64,000 nucleotides of DNA from Vanessa cardui (GCF_905220365.1 NC_061143.1:2852001-2916000); one strand, 5' to 3'. Shown: positions 1 to 11,215, counted from the stretch's first letter. Numbers and translations are program-made. Notes: generated from the sequence alone by a model not told the origin.

Positions 1-24
1 CAGACTATGTAGTATTGTTCAATG

Positions 25-253
25 ATGACCTCCGTGGTCGAGTGGTGTGTACACCGGTTTTCATGGGTACGCCACTATGAGGTCCCGGGTTTGATTCCCG
101 GCCGAGTCGATGTAGATTACCATAAGTTTTCTATGTTGTCTTGGGTCTGGGTGTTTGTGGTACCTTCGTTACTTCTGGTTTTCCATAACACAAGTGCTTC
201 AGCTACTTACATTGGGATCAGAGTAATGTATGTGATGTTGTCTCATATTATTA
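25..253 (+). mobile_element. SINE-B, near full length
   Basis: This is a tRNA-derived SINE. Its head contains a perfect polymerase III A box (TGGTCGAGTGG) and a close B box (ggtttgattcc), followed by the body 'ttgtcttgggtctgggtg' and the end 'agagtaatgtatgtgatg'. The same order of blocks recurs at 4.25, 14.4, 19.8 (reverse), 40.7, 50.1 and 55.8 kb. The open frame across it is fortuitous. A functional tRNA is excluded because the head does not close into a cloverleaf and the body runs on for 150 bp. Confidence 0.85.
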
Positions 254-936
254 TGTTATATAAAAAAATATGTCATAGTTCGATCAAGTTGTTAGTTTCA
301 GTCAGAGAAGCTGAATATGAAGTTAAGCAGGCTCACTCATACTTCAAGCCGGTATACAGTAATAGCAAGTATTCCTGTATATACAATATGTAAAATAATG
401 TACGGTCGGGGTAAGGACGGGTACACTTCAAGATCTATTTTCGTGTGCTCAGTATGAGCGATAATTTGCTTTACCGATCGAGAATGACATATTGCCTCAC
501 AATGATTTGATCTTTAGTTTCAAAAGGTACTAAAAGGTTAAGACTTGATAAAGGAATAAGTTTTTAATCTGACTATACTCAGCTAAGCTGTGATAGCTTG
601 ATGTTTAAAAGTAGCCCTAAGCGTGATAGCAATTAATTATACACTCGATTAAAGCAACGTGTTTCTTTAATATTTTAGTACCACTTTTCTCAGTAAAACG
701 GGAACTTCCGCCATCCGTGTTGATATTGACGAAGTAATTGATTTAACATTATTAATATAAATTGAGTTTCGAGGCTTTATTAACGACAGTATTTACTTAA
801 TTTACTTGAAAACACATTTTAAAATTATTTCGGGATGTATTTTTGGTAAGAATGTAAGCTAAGTGAGTTGATTTATCTTAGGTAGACATTAAAATAGATG
901 GTGTAACAAAATCAACTTCGTCCATAACCAATTCAT
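254..936. other. unassigned AT-rich sequence
   Basis: I see no convincing gene, RNA or recognised repeat here. All frames are broken by frequent stops. Confidence 0.5.
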
Positions 937-1216
937 AGTTGGTGGTAGGGCTTTGTGCAAGCCCGCCTGGGTAGTTACTACCCACTCATCAGATATTCTA
1001 CCGCTAAACAACAGTACGCAGTATTGTTGTGTTCCGGTTTGAGGGGTGAGTGAGCCAGTGTTACTACAGGCACAAGGGACATAACATCTTAGTTCCCAAG
1101 GTTGGTGGTGCATTGACGATGTAAGGAATAGTTAATATTTCTTACAGCGTCATTGTCTATGGGTGATGGTGACCACTTACCATCAGGTGGCCCATATGCT
1201 CGTCCGCCGTAACTTA
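937..1216 (+). mobile_element. Rep-C, near full length
   Basis: This is the reference copy of Rep-C. It runs from 'ggtggtagggctttgtgcaa' through 'gggtgagtgagccagtgt' and 'acataacatcttagttccca' to 'catatgctcgtccgcc'. About a dozen other copies or fragments lie in the window. No A or B box or reading frame is evident, so it may be a non-autonomous DNA element or a LINE tail. Its class remains open. Confidence 0.7.
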
Positions 1217-1258
1217 AGGTTTGGAAGCTTCACCACACTGCTCCAGTAGGCGTTGGAC

Positions 1259-1288
1259 CACACACACACATACACATACACACACATG
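1259..1288. repeat. CA-rich microsatellite
   Basis: An interrupted (CA)n/(CACATA)n tract joins a SINE-A fragment. It probably grew from the edge of that insertion. Confidence 0.8.
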
Positions 1289-1408
1289 TGGCATAATTTC
1301 ATTGAAATTACTCGCATTCAGGTTTTCTGATGGTTTTTGGCTTCACCGCCGAGTACGATATGAATTTGAAACCCAAATAACGTACATGAACCATCAATTG
1401 CTCATACT
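1286..1408 (-). mobile_element. SINE-A fragment
   Basis: Reverse-oriented middle part of SINE-A ('acatgtggcataatttcat', 'ttcaccgccgag'). Both ends are missing. It passes directly into a SINE-B fragment, so two old insertions have been joined. Confidence 0.6.
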
Positions 1409-1512
1409 ATGGTGCTATCGTTACTTCTGATTTTCTATAACACAAGTGCTTTAACTACTTACATTAGTATCTGAGTATTGTATGTGATGTTGTCCAATAT
1501 TTATTTATTTAC
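1409..1512 (+). mobile_element. SINE-B 3' fragment
   Basis: Only the 3' half of SINE-B is present ('cgttacttctgattttc', 'acacaagtgctttaac', 'gtatgtgatgttgtccaata'). It ends in a TTTA-type tail. Confidence 0.75.
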
Positions 1513-1770
1513 AATCTTAATAACACGTGACTCACTATGGATATGAGGATGTGTTTGTATTCACGCACACACTGATAACATAAGTTTATCACGAACATTA
1601 AGTAATATATCGCCACAAACGTCACCAATGTGGATTAAAACGTATTCACATAAATCTCCACGTGCCTGTTCCCTCGAATATCACACTAATTAACGTTATT
1701 TATACATGCATACGATTATTACTTAATGATTACGTCACGAACGAGCTATAAGGTCACGCTGTGAATACGT

Positions 1771-1778
1771 TATATAAA
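1771..1778 (+). promoter_or_regulatory. candidate TATA box
   Basis: TATATAAA lies in the context 'cgttatataaaggg'. It is about 30 bp before a purine-rich stretch near 1801 and about 50 bp before the ATG of a 51-codon frame. The region just upstream has an AGGTCA nuclear-receptor half-site (about 1752) and 'tacgtca' (about 1731). Each motif alone is common in AT-rich DNA; only the spacing makes this worth recording. Confidence 0.3.
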
Positions 1779-1819
1779 GGGATGACTTCTATATTTTTAC
1801 GAGAGAGTTCGTCATCAAT

Positions 1820-1975
1820 ATGGATGGATATGAGGCTAGAAAAATACCAAACGTGAAATGTAAAAAGGCAGTAGTTGCAGATACGACCGGAGATAAAGAT
1901 GTAATAACCCAAACACCGCTGACCCAAATAAATGGGATATGGGCGAATAATGATTTATGGCAACGAGAGATATGA
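1820..1975 (+). CDS. possible 51-aa reading frame behind a TATA box
   Basis: ATG to TGA gives 51 residues beginning MDGYEARKIPNVKCKK and ending NNDLWQREI. The peptide is hydrophilic, with no signal peptide or membrane segment. It is too short to assign. The start was chosen because it is the first ATG about 20 bp after the predicted transcription start. An AATAAA lies about 140 bp beyond the stop, near 2112. I do not recognise the product. A chance frame is still more likely than a gene. Confidence 0.25.
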   Translation: MDGYEARKIPNVKCKKAVVADTTGDKDVITQTPLTQINGIWANNDLWQREI

Positions 1976-2766
1976 AAAATGGCATTTGGTCACCTGGTAG
2001 TATGTTCCGCTTTTATTAGGTATTGAATACCTATTCGTATTAAAGTTACATTAAGCATATAATATTATGACAAATATATAATTTTTAATTGTTATGTCAC
2101 AATCGGATCTAAATAAAGAATCTTCTAAGAAGAATGGAGGGACCAAACGACAAATCTTCAATGTGTGTCAGTATGAAATTTACAAATAGTTTATCTACTA
2201 ACAGTATATCATAATCTCAGTCTCATTACTGTCTTCAGTGTTTTATTTTGAGCAATAAAACACATATCATATATGACCTTTTACATTCGAGGAACTGAGA
2301 AAAAATGAAAACGTTTAAATATCAACGTTTTAGTATCACATTCTGTATTGGACATACGGATGCACATCAAAAATCATGTCAAAGATAATTAATCTTCTAC
2401 GATTGGAAATCACCCAATATTTTGGAATATTCCCACTCAAATAGCATTATAAGCGAATTTCATCCATAATCAGATCTCGAAACGAACATATATATAATGA
2501 GATTATATTTCCCGTGTTAAAATCCATTTAAACCACATGAAACGTATGTAACCAACAAATCTTACTTAAATACGTCGCTCGTGTCCTTGCACTCAGTAAG
2601 TCGACGTTGAAAATGTATTTGTAGGGAACAAACAGTGAAATGTTCGATCTACATACATCGGCAAATGGCTTCTTGAACTGCAAATGTTTGTGAGAAACTA
2701 GCTTTTGGATGTGAATTTTGAATAATTCAATTAGTTCGTGTCTTTTGGGAGTAATTGAAATAATTC
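1976..2766. other. unassigned AT-rich sequence
   Basis: No recognised repeat or exon. An AATAAA lies near 2112. Otherwise nothing is supported. Confidence 0.45.
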
Positions 2767-3110
2767 ACTTGGTGGTGTAGATCCGTCTGGGTGGGTACCG
2801 CACGTTCATCATTTATTCTGCTACCAAGCGGAAAAGCCTTGTATTTAAGGATGAATACAGGCACAAGAGACATAGCAAACAAGTGGTGCATTAGTGATGT
2901 AAGAAAATTTGATATTTCTTGGAGTTCCAATGCCTATCCATTAGTGACCACTTACCATCAGGTGACCCGTCCATTGGGTCAACAACTTACATCAACCTGC
3001 TGCTGTGCTGCATTAGAGATGTGAGCAAAAAAAATATCTTGGAGTTCCAGCGCCTATCGATATTAGTGCCCACATACCATCAGGTGGCCTGTTTTATTAG
3101 GCTACCTATT
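2767..3110 (+). mobile_element. Rep-C, rearranged with an internal duplication
   Basis: Rep-C starts at 'cacttggtggtgtagatccg'. Its 3' part then appears twice: 'tcttggagttccaatgccta ... ccacttaccatcaggtgacc' is followed by a second 'tcttggagttccagcgccta ... catcaggtggcc'. The two halves differ at several positions, so the duplication is old. Confidence 0.65.
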
Positions 3111-3386
3111 CACATGACGTATCATTAAACCATGAAGTATTTTGACAACATTAAATAATTATTTTCATACTAAATTAAAGACGTTAGTTTGTTATAAAAA
3201 TAAGTAAGTTGTATACCACTCTCTCTTTTACGCCATTGGATTTGTTAAATGTTTGCCATTAAATAAAAAACAAAACTGTACTATTTCGAAATGTACCCAC
3301 AATATTAAAGCTGCCTCTAAATCAGATTGAAAAAAGAAACAAATTGATTTAACCAACATGTTTCAAACTATCTGTATCCTACCTAA

Positions 3387-3515
3387 AACGTTTCATTCAA
3401 TTTACCTGCGATAGGTACTTTTGTGCAAAAAACCGTCGAAAAAGTAGGCAAACATTTGGTAGCAAGCAAACAAGGAAAATACTCCGGAGGTGCAATTCAA
3501 TCCACGATTCAAGCC
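3387..3515 (+). other. weak candidate coding exon
   Basis: An open frame reads FVQKTVEKVGKHLVASKQGK and continues YSGGAIQSTIQA. It lies between a possible acceptor (gatag, AG at 3413-3414) and a strong donor (CCT|GTAAGT, GT at 3516). The codons look more gene-like than the surroundings. No family is recognised and there is no partner exon, so this remains a guess. Confidence 0.18.
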
Positions 3516-3730
3516 TGTAAGTTGATTTATTCGCATCGCACTATATTCAAAGTAAATGTATCCACTTGTAAGTTCAAATTATTGAGGCAAAATTTAGTTA
3601 TTTATAAAAAAATGTATTGCACATGGTTCCAACTGTAAGTGTGATAGCTTTCTAGTAGAAACATAATAGCAAATTGACTTTAATTTTATTGATAAAAATA
3701 TTAAAAACCATTTTTTTATTTTTGTAATAT

Positions 3731-4020
3731 GAGTCGAGATGGAGAACGCGTGCATCTTAACCGATGAATGCGGGTTCCAACCCTGGCAAGCACCGCTGAT
3801 TCATGTGCTTAATGTGTCTTTATAATTCATCTCGTGCTCAGCGGTGAAGGAAAACATCGTGAGGAAACCTGCATGTGACAAATTTCATAGAAATTCTGCC
3901 ACATGTGTATTCCACCAACCCGCATTGGAACAGCGTGGTGGAATATGTTCCAAACCTTCTCCTCAAAGGGAGAGGAGGCCTTTAGCCCAGCAGTGGGAAT
4001 TTACAGGCTGTTGTTGTTAT
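3731..4020 (+). mobile_element. SINE-A (Metulj-like), head deletion
   Basis: This is a tRNA-derived, polymerase III type SINE. The head has lost about 10 bp covering part of the A box ('gatgg|agaacgcg'). The body is otherwise intact: 'gaaggaaaacatcgtgagga', 'ccgcattggaacagcgtgg', 'cccagcagtgggaatttac' and a short GTT tail. The apparent protein beginning MKENIVRKP is this SINE body; the same peptide recurs wherever the family occurs on that strand. Confidence 0.9.
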
Positions 4021-4253
4021 GATTGAATATAAAAAATAACTCAGGGTCGAGTATTAGTAATCTCTGCTGATACGTCTCAGATAATATTGATCCATCAAGG
4101 ATCAACCCTTGGGCCTTTTCTTTTCCTCATATTGACTAATGACTTTCTTATAGTCTAGCAAATAAACTAACATAATCTTATGATGAATATAGAATATATT
4201 AAATTAGAGAGTAATAACGAATGAGATACTATATTATAACGATCAAACAAATT

Positions 4254-4470
4254 GACGAACTCCATGGTCGAGTAGTGTGTACACCGGTTTTCATGGGTAC
4301 GCCACTCCAAAGTCCCGGGTTCGATTCCCGGTCAAGTCGATGTAGAAAATTCATTAGTTTTCTATGTTGTCTTTAGTGTGTCATATTGGACAACACAAGT
4401 GCTTTAGCTATTTACATCGGGATCAGAGTAATGTATGTGATGTTGTCCAATATGTATTTATTTATTTATT
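4254..4470 (+). mobile_element. SINE-B, near full length
   Basis: Starts 'gaactccatggtcgagtag', has a perfect B box (GGTTCGATTCC), and ends at a (TTTA)n tail. About 25 bp around 'ctgggtgtttgtgg' is missing relative to other copies. Confidence 0.85.
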
Positions 4471-4751
4471 GAAATTATTTATCTTATACTCTAAGTAGGC
4501 GTAATTAGTAATCGAAGGTGTAAACTATTAATACATTAATTTTAGACTTAGTGTACACTTGGTACACTAAATTCAAAATGTTGATATTTAATCATCATAT
4601 CCTTAAAAACTATCTTTAGTAGCAATCACAGGACAAAATTTTGCATTTTGCCAGACAACATTTGTGCGTTATATTATACCATACTCAGGATATTACCGCG
4701 TCGCTTTACGTTACCTGCATAATTTATCACCGGACTACAGCCATACATTAG

Positions 4752-4822
4752 TCCCCGGTAGTTTAATGGTCAGTGAATCGGCTTATAGTACTAATTGTTG
4801 CGGATACAACTCCTGTCAACCC
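4752..4822 (+). other. decayed tRNA-like sequence
   Basis: 'tccccggtagtttaatggtc' has the form of a tRNA 5' arm plus A box (TAGTTTAATGG), and about 45 bp later 'ggatacaactcc' stands where a B box would be. The arms no longer pair well. It is probably the head of an old SINE or a tRNA pseudogene. Confidence 0.3.
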
Positions 4823-4989
4823 TTATATCATTTAGATTAAGTTAGCACATAGATGAAGTGAGATGTATTAGTTACATAAAATATAGCTATGAAAATTCAG
4901 ATTGAACCGGTTATAACTGGATTGATATAATTACAGTTTTATATTCACTGGATTTTTGCAAATAAATAGAAAGACTGCAAATAATTTTA

Positions 4990-5260
4990 CAGATTAGCCA
5001 AGTATTATCAATAAGCGACCCGTACCGACTTCGCACTGGTGCAATGCTCACAATATATTACAATATACTACAGAATGTTTTACAACGTTTACAGTTTTTC
5101 AGTCGTTATCAATGTTTCTGTATTATATTGTCAATGTATTATTTACAAAAACCTTTCTCTAGAATCGCAAACCGCATCAAAATCCCTTGTGTAATTTTAA
5201 AGATCTAAGCAAACATAGGGACAGACAGCGGTGAGCGTCTTTATTCTATACTACGTAATT
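4990..5260 (+). mobile_element. Rep-F
   Basis: Runs from 'gacttcgcactggtgcaat' through 'aaaacctttctctagaatcg' to 'taagcaaacatagggacaga'. The same order of blocks is seen at 18.0 kb (+), 40.0 kb (-) and 48.4 kb (-). There is no reading frame. It is a non-autonomous element of unknown class. Confidence 0.65.
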
Positions 5261-6420
5261 TTGATGTAACAAAATACATCCCTTTCTTTTTTTCTATAGG
5301 TTCAAAAGCAGTTATAACCGATTTCTGTACCGGCTTTTATCTATGAAATTGATATTTTTAAACCGAAGGTCGAGCATTACGATTAAAGAGAATTTGTAAA
5401 AGTTTATTCGAACAGAACAAATGAAATGAATATTTTATTACACAATCAAATTCGTAATACCATTAAAGCTGTAGATTAATGAGACGTTTACAAAACAAAC
5501 CGTCTACAGGATCGTTTAAAGATAAAGATTTCGTTTCATTGAATAAGATATTTGAATTTAATATTAATGAGTACGTCTACAATTGATTTGCTAAGCCGAC
5601 ACATTTATTTCGAACAATGTTTTATTATTTGTTTAAGGAAATGAGCTTCTTGTAACAAATATAATGTTCGGGTAATCGAGTCTATATTGCTAATATAAAA
5701 AGGAATACCTTTTTCAAAAATATTTTTAGTAGCCTTGATTTGCTTAGTTGATAGAATTTATTCAAAAATAGTTGAGTCACTATTTTTCTTTAAATCATTA
5801 TTTCTAAAAAACGGCCAGGTTTGTTCGTGAAAATATTTCGGTTCTAAATTCAAAATAAATTAATTGGTAATAGTAAATATCGATATGCCTGAATATGGAA
5901 GTATTCACAGATTCGTCATTTTGGGCTTTTAAAGCAAGACCATGTATTTGTGGTTTTGAAAGCATCTGAAAATTTAGAGAAAGATTTTCGAGGTACCCTT
6001 GATTGCAGTATATTTTTTATTTTTTAATTTTCACGGTCAATTTTTGTTGTGACGTATTCATATATATTTTTTAATCGTCACGGTCCGTTTGGTTGTGACG
6101 TATTCAGACAATATAATTTCTTGCCTGTAATTGATTTAGTCGAAGAGTTTTCATTGAAGCAGCAATCAAAAATAGGTTCATGGACAAAAGCCCACTCGTA
6201 AAAACCATTTTTAGAGACTGTTTGTCAAATTATTTCAAACAATAATAAACGTTAATTGTGAACTCAAACAACCAAAATTGTAAATATAGATTCATTATGA
6301 TTACAAAATTTTCGTGCTATTCTTGAGAATGCTGACGTATTTACTCCACTCTCCTTCCTTATTGTAGAGTAAATTGATTAAATTACCATCGTAACTGATC
6401 TAGAATGTACGACATACTAT
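5261..6420. other. unassigned AT-rich sequence with a short imperfect tandem repeat
   Basis: Apart from two neighbouring copies of a block ending 'ttgtgacgtattca' (about 6021-6060 and 6066-6105), I see nothing. No exon or known repeat is supported. Confidence 0.45.
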
Positions 6421-6690
6421 ACAGCCTATAATTTTCCCACAGTTGGGTTAAGGCCTCCTCTCCCTTTGAGGAGAAGCGGGTTCCAATGCGGGTTGGAATA
6501 CACATGTGGCAGAATTTCTATGAAATTAGACACATGCAGGTTTCCTCACGATGTTTACCTTCACCGCCGAGCGCGAGATGTATTATAAACACAAATTAAA
6601 CAAATGAATAATTAGTGGTGCCCTGGTTTTGAACCCGCATTTATCCGTTAAGATGCATGCGTTCCAATTACTGGATCATCTCGGCATATT
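6421..6690 (-). mobile_element. SINE-A
   Basis: Reverse copy, from 'acagcctataattttcccac' to the head 'ttccaattactggatcatct'. The B-box region is mutated, so it is presumably inactive. Confidence 0.85.
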
Positions 6691-6752
6691 GTTTTACAAA
6701 TGAAATCTTTTTTTACCACATTATTGTACTTCCATAGTTCATAGCTATAATT

Positions 6753-6770
6753 AAAAAAAAAAAAAAAAAA
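6753..6770. repeat. poly(A) run of 18
   Basis: A run of 18 A residues without an obvious element on its 5' side. It may be a retrotransposition scar or a simple repeat. Confidence 0.8.
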
Positions 6771-7898
6771 CAATGTTTGAGTTGCATAAATTGTAAAGAC
6801 TTTTTTATTTAACGCCTAAAATCCAATTCAATGGCATAATATGCACCGCGTGGCGTCCTAAAAAACGTCGAAAAACCGCCAAAGGCTTAATTTGAATACG
6901 TCTGAATGTGGGACTCGTTAGCGGCTGCGAGTGTCGCTGGGACCGAAACATGCTTTAGACTGACCGTCCATAGGTACGATGTCAACTAATATTACGGGAA
7001 ACTACGAATTTTTACACGTGTTCGTTTCACCGGAGTTATTATTTTAACAATCTGAACGTATATGTTAGCGGTTTATCTGTTTTGGGAAAAGATACTAACC
7101 TAATATCATGATAAAAATGAAATATCACCCTTACTACTGTGTTACTTGATTTTATAATGTACAAAAATAGATACAGCTAATGAAACAAATTCAGAGAGTA
7201 AATAGGTACTTTTTTATGCCGTTTCATTTTTTTGTAAGAAGCAGAATTAAAGTCAACGTAAAAAATCTTTAGTCAATATAGAAGGGTTTATACACTTGCT
7301 TATTAATAATCAAGAATATAGTCTAAGGTGTATAATAGCACACATATATTGCTTTCATTTTTCAAGACGAATGAAGCTATTTTACATTTATGCCTTAATC
7401 AAAATCTTAGTTATTAAGTAAATCCTATTAATATTTTTAATATTCAGTCTCGTTTTTAATTACATTGATAAATCTAAAAATATAATATTACAAAAGGTAT
7501 TTCTAAACAGTCATTAGTTTGAGGCTAACAAGAAAATTATCATCGATAAAAATTAGTTATATTAGGCAAGATTCCAGTAGACGGCCAGCCTAAACCGCTT
7601 TATACCAGTTTTGTAAAGACCCAGGAACATGTAGTAGGGTTTTTGGATAGAAGCGATGTTAAGCGATTTACGCTTATATGCGTTAGGTTTGAGAGTTGTA
7701 CACAGATGCTGATCGTCTTTTATGTATCCGAGCATTTTTTAAACGTCTGAGTGAAATTGAATGAAACGCTTACATCAGAAAATGAAATTTTTAATGGGGC
7801 AGTTTTCACTATAACTTCGTCTGGTAATTGAATGAGGGATGATATTTTATTTAGTTCGTTAGAGTTGAGACTAGTTATTTAAATTAAAATTATTGAAT
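6771..7898. other. unassigned sequence
   Basis: About 6840-7000 is more GC-rich ('caccgcgtggcgtcc', 'ttagcggctgcgagtgtcgc') and could be an old element or a conserved non-coding piece. No frame is sustained. The rest is AT-rich with nothing recognised. Confidence 0.4.
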
Positions 7899-8204
7899 GT
7901 GCCGAAATGGCCCAGTGGTTACAACGCGTGCATCTTAACCGATGATTGCGGCTGCAAACCCAGACAAGCACCAATGAATATTAAAGTGCTTAATTTATGT
8001 TTATAAGTCATCTCGTGCACGGCTGTGAAGGAAAATATCGAGAGGAATCCTACATGTGTCTAATTAGGTACATAGAAATTCTGCAACATATGTATTCCAC
8101 CAAACCGCCTTTGGACAGCGTGGTGTAATATGTTCAGAACCTTCTCCTCAAAGGGAGAGGAGGCCTTAGCCCAGCAGTGGGAAATTTACAGGCTGCTGTT
8201 GCTA
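7899..8204 (+). mobile_element. SINE-A, near full length
   Basis: Head 'gccgaaatggcccagtggtt' through body to 'cagcagtgggaaatttacag' and a GCT/GTT tail. It carries several point changes but no large deletion. Confidence 0.9.
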
Positions 8205-8505
8205 TTGAATGATTTGAAGCATTCATTCGATCGTCGTTTATTTGTGAACATAGCTTTAGTTGAAATGCTAACTGGATCTTAGCTCAAACTACGTATGATT
8301 TAAGTCTAAGCTCTGTAAATGTTCGTAGTTTCTTTTTATACTTTGTAGTATTGACTTTTCTAATGAACGGTTTTATAATATGGAACATGGTCACTATGAA
8401 CGGATAAATTAATATTATATACGGATAATGGGACCGATAATGTCTGTGTAAGCAATGCTTAATTATTTTACCAAAATAAAGAACTCATATGAGCTATGTT
8501 ATATG

Positions 8506-8605
8506 TCCAGCCTGTAAATTTCCCACTGCTGGGCGAATGCCTCGTCTTCCTTTGAGGAGAAGGTCAGGCATTATCCACCACGCTGCCCCAACGATGGTTG
8601 GTTGA
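8506..8605 (-). mobile_element. SINE-A 3' fragment
   Basis: Only the 3' third remains ('cagcctgtaaatttcccact' to 'ccaccacgctgcccc'). The 5' part is lost, as expected of 5' truncation during reverse transcription or of later deletion. Confidence 0.75.
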
Positions 8606-9432
8606 TACGTCAGTACAGGCAGTCTGGTGACTGTATCGCACTGGATAGTAAGTCGCCATTATCGCCAAAAGACGTTGGCAATGGAAAACTAACCAAACTG
8701 GGTCATTAGGATTCTGTTTTGAAGGTGGAATAACTTATGATTGAGTCACAACCTAGAAACAATATCCGAAGCCAAATATTGGACCAAAATCTTTTGCGCC
8801 AACCACAGCCAAAAAAACGTAGATAACTTTGGGAGTTACCCCCTAAGATACATTTTTTCTAGGTGAGTAAATTAAAGCTACTCTAATCTACTCAGCCATA
8901 AAATTTAAGTCTAAACTAAGTCGTGATAAAAAACTAGTTGTAACAAATCAAGATACTAAAATCAAACATGTCATGTTATCAAAAACTTCACAAGGTCATT
9001 AGTAAGATGTTCTAATTAATAATTTGATTGCATCTAAGCTTGATTAAAGGCTGCATTAATAATACTTGAACAGGCTTGCTTATTAGGTCCTACATGGCAT
9101 TTCGCTTTGAATTTCCTTCGAGAAGTAAAGCTAGCTTCACATTGCAACTAATCTCTGGAAATAAAACTATTATTAATATGAGTGCATTTTCATGTTTGAA
9201 TTTTTAAAACAACAGTATTTTTGTTGGATTTTTTCTGTATTTTTACTTGTTCTCGATTGAGTCTATTTTACTTTTAGTAAATTTAAAATATTAAAGAGTA
9301 AATCACGAAAATAATTATTGTGTATCAGCTATCAAACTGTCTACTATGTGTAACTTAAGTTAAAGTATTACTTTTTTCGCGATATTTTAGTTCTTTTAAC
9401 AATCCTAAAATTATTACTACTACTAGACACTT
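8606..9432. other. unassigned AT-rich sequence
   Basis: No gene or recognised repeat seen. Confidence 0.45.
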
Positions 9433-9530
9433 TTGTCGACGGCCTTTCGTACAAGCCCCCTTGTGTTGCATGTGCATGGGCGGTGATAGTCACTTTCCAT
9501 CAGGTGTGCTTCCTGCTCGTTGGTTGCTTA
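9433..9530 (+). mobile_element. Rep-D fragment
   Basis: 3' part of Rep-D: 'acaagcccccttgtgttgca', 'gggcggtgatagtcactttc', 'gcttcctgctcgttgg'. Confidence 0.6.
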
Positions 9531-9689
9531 TAACATAAAAATAAAACATTTTGTCATATCTTTTACGCACTTAAGCAAGAACAACAAAACAAAAATTTAA
9601 CTCATCTGCCAAATTTTGTGTCAATCGTACTCATCAATATTGAGTACTGCTGATTCTGCTGCTCCGTTTTTAAAAATGTGGGCCAAAAT

Positions 9690-9825
9690 AAGTAACGTAA
9701 CATCTTAGTTCTTAAGGTTGATAGCGCATTAGCTATGTAAGGAATGGTTACTATTTTTAAAGCGCAATTGCTTAATAGACGGTGATGATCACTTCCCAGA
9801 TCACTGGTGGAGCATTGGCTCGTAA
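9690..9825 (+). mobile_element. Rep-C 3' fragment
   Basis: 'acgtaacatcttagttctta' through 'gatcacttcccag' to 'gagcattggctcg'. It is diverged and lacks its 5' half. The minus-strand open frame over it is an artefact. Confidence 0.6.
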
Positions 9826-10065
9826 AAAATAAATGTATAAAAACAGTAGGATGAAATGGAATTAAAAAATCCGAATACAATAAAAAACCGTTAGAAGACT
9901 CTGCATACAAATCACGGATGTGCTGTCCTCCTTTGTGTAAACAGTTAATTCGAAAAGGGAAGATACGCTCGTTCAATTCTCATAGATAATTTTATATATT
10001 ATGACAATGTATGAATTTGATATCTTTATAAATTGTAGTCGAATATAAAAGTAAAAAAGTAAAGT

Positions 10066-10358
10066 AACAGCCTGTAAATTCCCACTGCTGGGCTAAAGGC
10101 CTCCTCTCCCTTCTTAAGGGGAAGGTTTGGAACATATTCCACCACGCTGTTCCAATGCGGGTTGGTGGAATACACATGTGGCAGAATTTGTATGAAATTT
10201 GTCACATGCAGGTTTCCTCACGATGTTTTCCTTCACCGCTGAGCACGAGATGAATTATAAAGACAAATTAAGCACATGAATCAGCGGTGCTTGCCTGGGT
10301 TTGAACCCGCAATCATCGGTTAAGATGCACGCGTTCTAACCACTGGGCCATCTCTGCT
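10066..10358 (-). mobile_element. SINE-A, near full length
   Basis: Starts 'aacagcctgtaaattcccac' and ends at the head 'ccactgggccatctctgc'. The B box is intact in reverse (gggtttgaacccgc). Its tail side is AGTAAAGTAA rather than GTT repeats, a tail subtype shared with the 24.0, 27.7, 34.3 and 62.1 kb copies. Confidence 0.9.
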
Positions 10359-10705
10359 TTTCAGTCGAATATTATTACTATAAAATCAAATGAGACTTCA
10401 AACACACAAAATGAAAATAACTCGTGAACATTTCACTAGAGAGCTGTAAGACCTTCCAATTAATAAGAAGACTTGGAGCGTTTTTCACAAGGATACTCCA
10501 ATAATGAGATATCACACATGAGCGGACCTCTCTTTCCCCTTGGGCACTTTGGGCAAGTACCCAGGGCCCCGCGTTCGATAGGGGCCCCCACAGATCAAAT
10601 AGATCGGTGAATATGTGATTGTTAAACAAAATCATAACCTTGTTTATCTACTTTTTTATCTATTCTAACAAAATGGTGTTCTGTCAAAGTCATAGGGCCT
10701 GGGCA

Positions 10706-10739
10706 TATTAAGATAATGGGGACACCCATTATCTTAATA
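10706..10739. repeat. 15-bp perfect inverted repeat, 4-base spacer
   Basis: The arm 'tattaagataatggg' (10706-10720) is followed by 'gaca' and its exact reverse complement (10725-10739). It is one of seven such structures in the window. Confidence 0.9.
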
Positions 10740-10811
10740 AGTCCAGGGCTTCAAATAGGTTAAAGAAGGGTCATGAGACAGAATTTCATAAGACAGCAGG
10801 TTTCTTTAAAC

Positions 10812-11215
10812 CAGTAATTCCGAAAATTATTTTTCTCGAGGACCACTTTCAAAATTTTATTGATTTCGGTGAACACCCTGCTGCTACATTTCTACCACAT
10901 TCTTAAAGTCGCCAAAAAATAAAAATTGTGTGGTTTTTAAGTTCTGTCCCTATATTCCGATAGGTAAAATAAAAACGAAAAATAGTACATTTTCTAACAC
11001 TTTACTTATTAAAAGAATAGAAACAAAACAAAATTGTAAGCCTAGTTATGTAACTATGCTTACAATTTTGTTCTTTACTATCAAAAGCAGATATATATTG
11101 TCGTGGACCCGTTAAGTTCTTATGGACCCCCATTTTTTATTCACGACTATGTAGACCCCCATCATGTCTCCCGTGGACCCCTGGGGGTCCACCTGGACCA
11201 CTTTGGGATTCACTG
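10812..11215 (+). mobile_element. non-autonomous hAT-like DNA transposon
   Basis: The termini read cagtaattccg at the left and 'gggattcactg' at the right. These are imperfect inverted repeats of the hAT form CAGTG...CACTG. The element is flanked by 8-bp direct repeats, ctttaaac (10804-10811) and ctttaaat (11216-11223), and 8 bp is the hAT target-site length. The interior has repeated 'gtggaccc' blocks, as seen in hAT subterminal regions, and a long central palindrome. There is no transposase frame; mobilisation would need a helper. Confidence 0.7.
11027..11072. repeat. 22-bp inverted repeat inside the hAT-like element
   Basis: Two 22-bp arms with one mismatch surround a 2-base centre. The outer parts are 'acaaaattgtaagc' and its complement 'gcttacaattttgt'. 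Confidence 0.85.

Noticed and set aside
25..110. Functional tRNA gene in the SINE-B head, and likewise in SINE-A heads
   Set aside because: A and B boxes are present, but acceptor and anticodon stems do not pair and the transcript would run into the SINE body.
3844..4026. 60-91 codon frames beginning MKENIVRKPACDKFHRNSAT on both strands (also at 34.8-35.0 and 37.8-38.1 kb)
   Set aside because: They translate the body of SINE-A. The same peptide appears wherever the SINE lies on that strand, with no start context or domain.
9602..9976. 124-codon minus-strand frame, the longest in the window
   Set aside because: It crosses a Rep-C fragment and shows no protein-like composition or motif.
10515..10600. 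Region with 'ccagggccccgcgttcgata', considered as a separate transposon end
   Set aside because: It resembles known GC-rich interspersed pieces, but no second end or target duplication was found.
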